From: Ornithodoros turicata
Taxonomy: Eukaryota; Arthropoda; Arachnida; Ixodida; Argasidae
Length of the DNA stretch: 64,000 nt
Assembly (NCBI RefSeq): GCF_037126465.1
Contig: NC_088202.1
Location: forward strand, 100,781,962 to 100,845,961
Direction: 5' to 3'
Part shown: positions 57,508-64,000 of the stretch, one piece after another
Position numbering within the stretch: position 1 is the stretch's first letter
How the letters are laid out: each line of letters opens with the position of its first letter
The notes under the pieces: model-generated
What the model was told of the DNA's origin: nothing
Database searches by the model: none
The model's input: only the letters and a program-made list of their open reading frames with translations
Made by a program: the position numbers and the translations under genes

Positions 57508-58530
57508 TCATGGAGGAACATTAGCTGCCTCACATCCAGCTACTGAAAAGGCCCTTTCACTTGAGGCTGATGTGGCAGGGATGCTAAGGTACTTTCGGGT
57601 CAATTTTGCTACAGAAGGAAATCTGTGCTGACCAACTTCTTCCCACCACTTACATGGATCAGTGCTCCCGTTTATTGTCCCTTCAGCCATATATGAGCCA
57701 CTTTTTGCACTGTCAATTGCCAACTGCAGAGAGTGAGCAAAGCATGCTCTTTCAGTCCACAGTAACCCGCGAGCAGCCGCTCTAAAGTTTCTAGCATTGT
57801 CGGTCACAATAAAAATGGGGAACTCATCCAGCGGTATCTTCCAGCCATCTACAGTGTCTTGGAGGGTGGACGCTATTTGAGCTGCCGTGTGCCGTCCGGA
57901 AAAACTAACTGTATCCAGGTTGTATCTCTTAACTTTGAAGTCCTCACCAACAAAGTGACACGTGAGGCTGGTGTAAGAGTTGTTGCTGCATGACGTCCAC
58001 ATATCGGAAGTGAATGACATCGCCTCCAGCCCATGTTGCGAAGCAATTTCCAGTTCCCTTTGTACCATACTTCTTGTGTCATGGTACCATCTTGGCACAA
58101 GGGACCTCGAAAGCGTTGTCCTCGAAGGAGGGTGGTAGTCAGGCAATGCTTCGGCTCACAGCTCTTTAAAGCCGCGGTCTTTGACGATGCTGTACGGTTG
58201 AAAGCCTAAAGCAACCATTCGCGCGATTTTCATGTCTAGAGCTTCTTTCCGTGCACGTGGCAGAACTCCTTTTCTTACGAAATGGTCAAGTTTCCCCTGT
58301 CCTTTCTTCGATTCATTCAACTTTCGAAACTCCCCGTAGAGAGCCACGTGCCGCTTCAGGTGGTTGACGAGGGTGGTCGTGGTTCCAGTAGGGGTCTTGA
58401 TGCGTGAAGAACACTTGTTGCATATTGCGACGGTCACAGACTCTCGCCAAAAGTACTCCCACACGGCGCTTCTATTCGCTCTATAGTGTGCCTTATTGTC
58501 GTCGCCAACTTGTGCTGCGTCGACATCCAT
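57508..58530 (-). pseudogene. hAT transposase with BED finger, internally deleted
   Basis: The minus-strand frame starts at 58530. A BED-type zinc finger (C37, C40, H57, H61; VWEYFWRE upstream) comes first. An in-frame TGA at 58156-58158 interrupts the link to the next block. The same frame then gives MSFTSDMWTS and IFIVTDNARNFRAA, which belong to the RNase H-like catalytic fold, and CFAHSLQLAID. About 300 residues expected after this are missing, and the hATC dimerisation segment PCKWWEEVG...YLSIPATSASSERAFS follows directly. It cannot act alone. The catalytic Asp of SDMWTS and the conserved SSERAFS are intact. Confidence 0.88.
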
Positions 58531-58567
58531 CGTCCGCCTCCTTCCACGTGCTCTCGGGTACAGCCGG

Positions 58568-59549
58568 CAGGGTTAACAGACGTCAAAGCCGTAGCCCGCC
58601 GAGTGAAGGCCAGAAAGTAGCCAAAAAACAGCCATGTCAGATAATTTGAATATAGCCAAAATAGCTAAACACCTTACGGTCAATTTATTGGTGTATTTAT
58701 ATTAGGTGCGGTCGCAGGGCAGTCTTGCATGCCTTGCAGAAAGCAGAGCTCGATGTTGATGAGGCGGCAAGCCATCCTGCAGGAATACCGAGAGGGATGC
58801 CCGTGTAGCGAAGGCAAAATTGGCTGCAGGTCTCAAAAGCCCATACGTAACATAGCAAAACCACTGTGGCATATCAGAATGGTATCAGTTTAATTTACCT
58901 TTAAAGTCTGCATCTTCCTCCCATTCCTTTCTGTATCGCCGTGGGTACTTTCCGCACTTCCCCATTACAAATTGGCCACTTGCCGGTGTCCGAAACGTGA
59001 GTGCTAAGAAAAAGATGAGGGCAGCTGTCCACATGCTTCAGTCTTGTAGTAATGCCAGCACCAATAGTGATGCACGCGCGCGCGTAGTTTTTATTTTATT
59101 TTTCTTCTTTTTATTCTTGTGTTTTGCACACGTATATCTTCCAGAAAGAGCGAGGGGCTGCTCCAGGCTTCAGAAGATATTGGCCACACACCGTACGCTG
59201 ATCATAACGTGTATTTGGTCTTTTGAGTTTGTTGCCTTTCTGGTACGTTAAGGTACTCTTTAAAGTACTTTAGTATTGCCAGTAAGTGAAACGTGTGTTC
59301 TGAATGTGGCCATACAAATGAAAAATAAACTTGGAATATAACTTGGTTGGGACCCTTTCTTTCTGTATCTCTCTACGAAATGTGACCTTCAGCAGACAGC
59401 AGCTTTGTGGAAACAGAAAAACGCACACTATGCCCGGAAAATATTGAAATAGCCCCAAAATAGCCAAATAGCCAAGCTTGAAAATTTCCCGCCAGACCCA
59501 ACGAAAAGTAGCCAAATTTGGCGGTTTATAGCCAAATCTGGCACCCCTG
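58568..59549. mobile_element. hAT element (982 bp) nested in the hAT at 57227-59843
   Basis: Direct repeats ACAGCCGG at 58560-58567 and 59550-59557 are perfect. The ends CAGGGTTAACAGA and (reversed) CAGGGGTGCCAGA share CAGGG and CAGA. AGCCAAAA words cluster near both ends. It has no recognisable protein. Confidence 0.8.
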
Positions 59550-60104
59550 ACAGCCGGAGAAAACAGGAAACCAGGAAACTCCCTAGCACGTGACTACTAG
59601 CCGGCAGGCGCGCAAGTCCGACTTGGGTTGCATTAGCTCGGCTCGGCTCGGTACTTGACCCCAATGGCTGCGTGTTATGTTTCTTGCACATTTCTCGGAT
59701 TCTTGATTTTTGCATTGTTTTTTTTCCTTCTTTTTTTTGCATGCTGGTATTCGAAAAATATTCAGACTTTCGAGTAATGCATTTTATATGCGAATAACAA
59801 CCGAATAGCACCAACTTTATATTCGAATATTCGCACAGCCCTGCATTTCAGTATAAGTGTATGTGGATGACACCTTCTCTATTTTAAAATGCGTGGATGT
59901 CACCTCATTTCATGAATTTCTTAACAGCCTTCACTCTAACATACCGTTTACAATGGAAAAGGAGAGCGGTTGCAAACTCTCTTTTCTAGATGTTTTATGG
60001 GCTCGTAATAACTCCGGACTCTACCCCAAACCATGTGACACTGGATTGATCCTAGAATTTTATTCTTATCACACACCTGAACACAAACGAGCAGCAGTAT
60101 GGTC

Positions 60105-61258
60105 TAGAGCTGAGCGAATCGCAAAATTTTCATTGCAAATAGTTTCCGTATATTTCACTTACACTAGCTGTGAATCGAATCCGAATGATTTCTTCAGATA
60201 GCGAACAGAATTCCAATAACCAGAAAAGGCCCAATTTGAATAATTTTGAATACCTCATGGTGAAATATTTTGTGGTGTTATGCACACTAGATGATGTCTG
60301 CTCCAAACATGTGAGCCTTTTCAACATGTCGTGAGAAAAGGGTCCCTCTGTGTTGTGTATGGTAGAATGCATTAGTGTGATAAACTGCATTGAGAGTTAG
60401 TCAACATGTTCCATGCAGCCTGCTTTGTGTGCATCTCCTCATTTCTGTGTTTTCATTGTGAATTTCCTGTACTTTTCTTAGAAACTGCGCATATTTCTGT
60501 CTATTACTGAAGATAACTCTCAAAGTTGGAAGTACATTTACTGGAACCTGCAACGCCCAGATCCCACAATATTTGGAGTCTTTAATAACACTAGTGTCTT
60601 TAGTGTCACTAGTGTCTTCTAAACAGTGTAAAACGGGATTCACCTAACGCTCGAGAGTAATGAGGTGAAGCCTACTTCCACAATGGAGCCGCACACTAAA
60701 AGAACAATGGCAGTAACGTGAAGTAAGCTTCACCTAACCCTTGGATGTAATGAGGCGAAGGCCACTTGCAGAATGGCGATAACGATACCTCGCTTCAGTA
60801 CTATTGGTGCCGAGAAGTTTGGGAGTCGCCCCCTGGTGTTCACTAAACTAACCGTATCGTGGGGATATTCGCGGGCAGTATTCGCACATTGCATTGCACG
60901 TGTAAGATGCTGTCCAGCGTTGATCTTTCCTGATAATCCATGACGAAAACGACATATACTGTTCCAAGACATATGTGTTCCAAGTAAGTCGCATTTTCAT
61001 TCCATATGACAGTTTCTACTGTAAGTAACAGAAACGAAACCGAAACGAGGATCCCCACCAAGAAGCGGCACAGTGGCGCCCCTAGTGAGGGTCGCGCCAC
61101 CAATTCGAAAACTATTCGAAAAATTCGAATGCTGAAAATAGCAGAAGGGCAAGGGAACAGACGAGCTGGTAGATGGCTGAAAATTGGTTGTGAATAGCAT
61201 TCAAATAGCATCAGGTATTCGTTTCATATTCGAAATTTCGAATATTTGCACAGCTCTA
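60105..61258. mobile_element. hAT-type MITE (1154 bp) inside Penelope B
   Basis: The ends TAGAGCTGAGCGAAT and (reversed) TAGAGCTGTGCAAAT are inverted. The flanks GTATGGTC (60097-60104) and GTACGGTT (61259-61266) agree at six of eight bases. Penelope copy A preserves the empty site, CAGTATGGTCCCTTCAG. The inside has two related segments, CACCTAACNCTNG...AATGAGG, at about 60640 and 60731. Confidence 0.85.
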
Positions 61259-61479
61259 GTACGGTTCCTTCACAACATTCTGCATGCAATTTCCGGTACT
61301 GACGAAGCCAAGCTGACGGAACATAAAGTGTCGAGTGACATCATCACTAGTAATCATTACCCTCAGTACCTTGTTGAGGACACAATCAATAGGATGTCTC
61401 ATGTTTGTGAAAAGACCCCACCTCCTGACTATACCATAGGCCCAAGGTCTATCTGAATCTGTACGAAGGGTTCTGAAGC

Positions 61480-61737
61480 CACTTGGCATTTGCATTATGT
61501 TTAAACCAAGTCGTACATTATACCAGATATTATGCCATCCCAAGGACCCCGTGCCCCACATGATTCACTCTGGTGTTGTGTACAGACCACAATGTGAACA
61601 ATGCGACACATGCTACGTGGGTGCAACCGGGCATAAGAAGGCTACCTGTCTGAAGGAACACCAACAACAGATTGCAAAGCGGAGCATTGGTAGAACACTT
61701 ACTAAAAACAGGACGTTCCTTCAACTTTCAATTCGAC
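61480..61737 (+). pseudogene. GIY-YIG endonuclease of Penelope-like element B
   Basis: The reading SGVVYRPQCEQCDTCYVGAT, then LKEHQQQIAKRSIG, parallels the minus-strand copy A. The frame is open for about 85 codons, then runs into the pogo-like insertion at 61740. The cysteine pair typical of this lineage (QCEQC) is better kept here than in copy A. Confidence 0.78.
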
Positions 61738-61739
61738 TA

Positions 61740-62399
61740 CAGTCATGTCTCTATTATCCGGACACCTCGTGAGTCATCCCTTTTCGTCCGGATAACGAAT
61801 TTCCGGATAACCGGACCAAGCAAACTCCCAGGGAAACCCGAAAAATTTGGGAGACCTCTTTATAGCCCCCGAAAAGAAAACAAGGAAAAGATTGTTACCT
61901 TAAATGTCTCAGAAAGTTTGTCCCGTGCACATGTTTTTGTCTTTTTGCAAATGCCTTTGGCATAGGCCAAAGACGGGGATGCTTTCAGACGACCTGGGCA
62001 GACGTTCACATGTGGATTTCTTGCGCCCAGTGGGTACAGGGCACCTCTTCCGCTTATCGTCTACCATCTCTATCTTGCGCTCGCATACACCAAAAGGGAG
62101 TGACCTTTGAGGAAAGGGGAGTCAAGCAGTACAAGATGACCCCATGAGATGTGATGCTTTTCCGGAATAATGCCAACACACAACATGCCACTGAGAGGGG
62201 ACGTTGACACTTTTCCGGATAAGCGAATCGTAATGACCTAGGTCCTGGAAGATTGTTCCCCGTACTTGCTGTCCGGATACGGATAACGAATTCTGGATAA
62301 CCGAGACAAAATCCAATGGTAGCAGTTTCGTTCCCGGTAATGTAGTCTGGATAACGAGTTTTCCGGATATCTGAACTCCGGATAAGTGAGACATGACTG
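61740..62399. mobile_element. Pogo-like element (660 bp) inside Penelope B
   Basis: CAGTCATGTCTC at the left is inverted as GAGACATGACTG at the right, with TCCGGATAA words repeated inside both ends. TA occurs at 61738-61739 and 62400-62401. Removing it restores GACTACCTTGGCA, which is exactly the sequence in Penelope copy A. Confidence 0.92.
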
Positions 62400-63052
62400 T
62401 ACCTTGGCATGCGAACATAGATGGGTGGGTAAGGAGCTTTACTGAACCTTGTCACATTTTTGCCAAAGATAACGCATGAAACAGCAACAAGGTGCCTCTC
62501 CCTGAGTGTTACAAAGAAATTTTGAAGCTTTAAAGGCGAGTCTTGGGTAGTATGCTGACTGTTTGTTTTGTTTTGTTTTGTTTGTTTGATGATGATGATG
62601 GTGGTGATGGTGATGATGATGATGATGATGATGCCTGTATGGATGTCACAGTAAAGCTGTTAGTTTTGTTACGTTAAGCCAGTGTTGTGCTTCAATTATT
62701 CATGATGTCTCTTGGCTTGTGGTCTATCTATCTTCAGTGTTTATAGTGTCTAGTAGATGTGGCCACTTCTCTATATGTGCCCTGGAGGATGCGCAGCGTA
62801 GCTCGCTAACCGTCGATCACCGGTGATCAAAGTTGTATGGGTGCGGTAAGGAAAGAGTTAAGACATAGCCTCCTGACACGCAATGGTGCTGGTGTGAGTC
62901 CCATGACAGGTGCCTTTTCATAGAGTACTGTTCTTTTATGCCACTGCATAAATCGCAGTACACCTGGAGTTATTTTCACGGTAGTGTTTTTAAAGCATTT
63001 TACTATGTCACACCCGTTGTAATTATGTGTTTGAAAATAATTCTCATTGCAG

Positions 63053-63200
63053 GTTTATTACCCGCTTGTATTACTACCCAAGGAAAGTGATGTACGCTGC
63101 CACTCTGGCTCTCTTCGAGAGGCAGGTGTTCCCGTCTTACTACTTCTTCTTTGATGTCCTCCTCACGGTTCTCCTTCTTATGAACTTCTACTGGTTTGTT
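63053..63200 (+). CDS. CERS1: Ceramide synthase exon 5 (residues 250-299)
   Basis: The acceptor is TCATTGCAG and the donor GTGAGT. The first base completes Trp250 and the exon ends in phase 0. It encodes the FITRLYYYPRKVMYA segment, a loop, and a phenylalanine-rich membrane helix ending in LLLMNFYWFV (about 281-299), which corresponds to the last TLC helix. The family's final cytosolic tail should follow in another exon, and no plausible continuation lies between 63201 and 64000. The next exon is therefore expected downstream of this window. Confidence 0.9.
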
Positions 63201-64000
63201 GTGAGTATTGCTAGTGACCTACTTTTTTGAGGCAATAACTTAAGTTTGTGATGCTGCTGCATTTGAGCCCACTTGTAATGGTCCAACGTACACGCTTGCT
63301 TGTTGTGAACAGAGACAGCAAAGCATTGCACTTTCAGAACTGTCAAAAATGTGAGACAGACAGATAAGCTGCAAGAAGAATTGCTGTGACAACTACTGTC
63401 TGTGTACGATCCTAATACAGTACAATCCTGTTATTTTGAAATCTCTTAATTCGTACTTCGGGATTATTTGAAGTGACGCTTGGGTCTCGGCAAAGCCATG
63501 TGTTTCGATGAGGGGAAAGCACCTGGTAACTCTGAACTGCGGCACTGGCGAGACAAAACACTGGAACCACCACGAGGCAAAGCAAGGCGAAACACCGGCG
63601 CCGGCAAGATTGCAGTGCTGTGTATGTCTCCTGACTACCGTAATTTCACGTGTATTAGCCGCGGCTTATGCGCAATTTTTTTTTTCCTCGTGGGCGCTCT
63701 GCGGCTTATCTCCTGACTATTTTTACCTGGCATTTTCCCCATACGCCGGTTTTAATGAAAAGGCGGACACTTTCTCAACAGCTTTTTCGTGAAATACAAG
63801 CATAAAGGACTGGACTTCCGGCGCGTTTTATAATAATATGATAGCTGTTTTTCTCAATAGTTCAGTGTGTATTTTTACATACCTTTCGTGCTTTTTCATG
63901 TTTTGCTTCTAACTTGCGCTGCTCGGCTGCACCCTCATGTGCAGTGCGGGTTCGCAGTTTTACCCGCACAACCTGCGGGTGTGAGTGCGGGTAGTTCTAT
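63201..64000 (+). other. Start of ceramide synthase intron 5
   Basis: It starts GTGAGT. A pogo-like end (ACAGTACAATCCTGTTATTT, near 63419) and a repeat with GCGGGT words starting near 63942 are the only recognisable items. No further coding exon was seen. Confidence 0.6.

Larger units (their letters stand above)
57227..59843. mobile_element. hAT transposon (2617 bp) inside Penelope B
   Basis: The inverted ends are CAGGGCTGTGCGAATA and TATTCGCACAGCCCTG. The 8-bp flanks CATTTTAG (57219-57226) and CATTTCAG (59844-59851) differ at one base. It carries a damaged transposase on the minus strand and a second hAT element at 58568-59549. Confidence 0.92.
56827..60104 (+). pseudogene. Penelope reverse transcriptase, interrupted
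   Basis: Before the break SLFTNAPV, LSLDDNLADRSALS and YKQTEGCPIVSPVSVVTANF (about 56940-57165) match the finger and palm motifs of Penelope-type reverse transcriptases. The usual GS of the MGSP motif is altered to IVSP. After the hAT insertion, MYVDDTFSIL (about 59857) carries the catalytic YVDD and SFLDVL follows. Stops and shifts upstream of 56936 and the 2.6-kb insertion make it inactive. Penelope reverse transcriptases are related to telomerase. Confidence 0.8.
56780..62704 (+). mobile_element. Penelope-like element copy B, split by four DNA transposons
   Basis: Without its insertions this is about 1.5 kb: a reverse transcriptase piece (56830-57218), the YVDD block (59852-60104), the linker (61267-61500), the GIY-YIG nuclease (61500-61737) and a 3' region (62402-62704) with a TGA-repeat run at about 62588-62633. 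Three insertions interrupt it directly and a fourth sits inside the first. The 3' end stops matching copy A near CTTCAATTATTC at 62704. Confidence 0.82.
52862..63052 (+). other. Ceramide synthase intron 4 (10.2 kb), nested transposon cluster
   Basis: Bounded by GTAAGT and TCATTGCAG. From left to right it holds a solo pogo-like end, a 67-bp tandem repeat, two head-to-head Penelope-like elements and five DNA transposons inside them. The last 350 bases before exon 5 show nothing recognisable. Confidence 0.8.
30835..63200 (+). other. CERS1: Ceramide synthase gene, CERS1 type, 3' end outside the window
   Basis: Five exons on the plus strand join with compatible phases (0, 0/1, 1/2, 2/2, 2/0) into 299 uninterrupted residues. 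The product is a multi-pass endoplasmic reticulum membrane acyltransferase that N-acylates sphingoid bases with fatty acyl-CoA to make (dihydro)ceramide. The core is a TLC (TRAM-LAG1-CLN8) domain with the Lag1 motif, including the His pair and the HDxxD stretch. No Hox-like domain lies between the first membrane segment and the TLC core. That, together with the resemblance of the N-terminal segment, makes this a CERS1-type enzyme rather than a CERS2-6 or schlank type. Introns are about 11.6, 3.9, 5.8 and 10.2 kb. The final membrane helix region and the cytosolic tail are missing because the window ends in intron 5. The family call is secure; the CERS1 subtype is inferred from domain layout and remembered similarity. 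Confidence 0.9.

Overview
The window is animal nuclear DNA, most likely from a hard tick (Ixodidae). It holds one recognisable multi-exon gene with GT..AG introns of 4 to 12 kb. It also holds tRNA-derived SINEs of the tick Ruka type with A and B boxes, several non-LTR and Penelope-like retroelements, and many hAT-, pogo- and mariner-type DNA transposons. A short arthropod-type TTAGG-like telomeric stretch is present. The taxonomic call rests on recognising the SINE and the general repeat style, and is an inference. There is no sign of bacterial organisation, operons or CRISPR.

The host gene is a ceramide synthase of the CERS1 type on the plus strand. Five exons (30835-31077, 42671-42833, 46693-46873, 52700-52861, 63053-63200) join in frame into 299 residues. 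They carry the TLC/Lag1 catalytic core but no homeobox-like domain. The last exon or exons lie beyond base 64000. The first 30.8 kb appear to be intergenic: no open frame there resembles a host protein.

Layout. 1-7.1 kb: the end of a hAT element, a small foldback element, and a decayed reverse-transcriptase LINE on the minus strand (4590-6840). 9.6-18.7 kb: three to four SINE copies, one with a perfect 16-bp target duplication; a 200-bp inverted repeat pair about 4.8 kb apart; and several hairpin-forming sequences. 19.3-21.2 kb: a large foldback element with arms of roughly 700 bp, a 21-bp subrepeat inside each arm and a central array of five ~105-bp units. Smaller relatives lie at 250-660 and 26036-26290. 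24.2-24.7 kb: a hAT MITE with a perfect 8-bp duplication. 30.8 kb onward: the gene, whose introns are full of insertions, including a broken mariner, pogo- and mariner-type MITEs, hAT elements and an RNase H LINE with a perfect 13-bp duplication.

The densest region is intron 4 (52862-63052). Two Penelope-like elements lie head to head there. Five DNA transposons interrupt them, and one hAT element is itself interrupted by another hAT. For three of these insertions the other Penelope copy preserves the matching uninterrupted site, so the order of events can be read directly. The transposable elements are all broken or non-autonomous as seen here. The gene itself looks intact.
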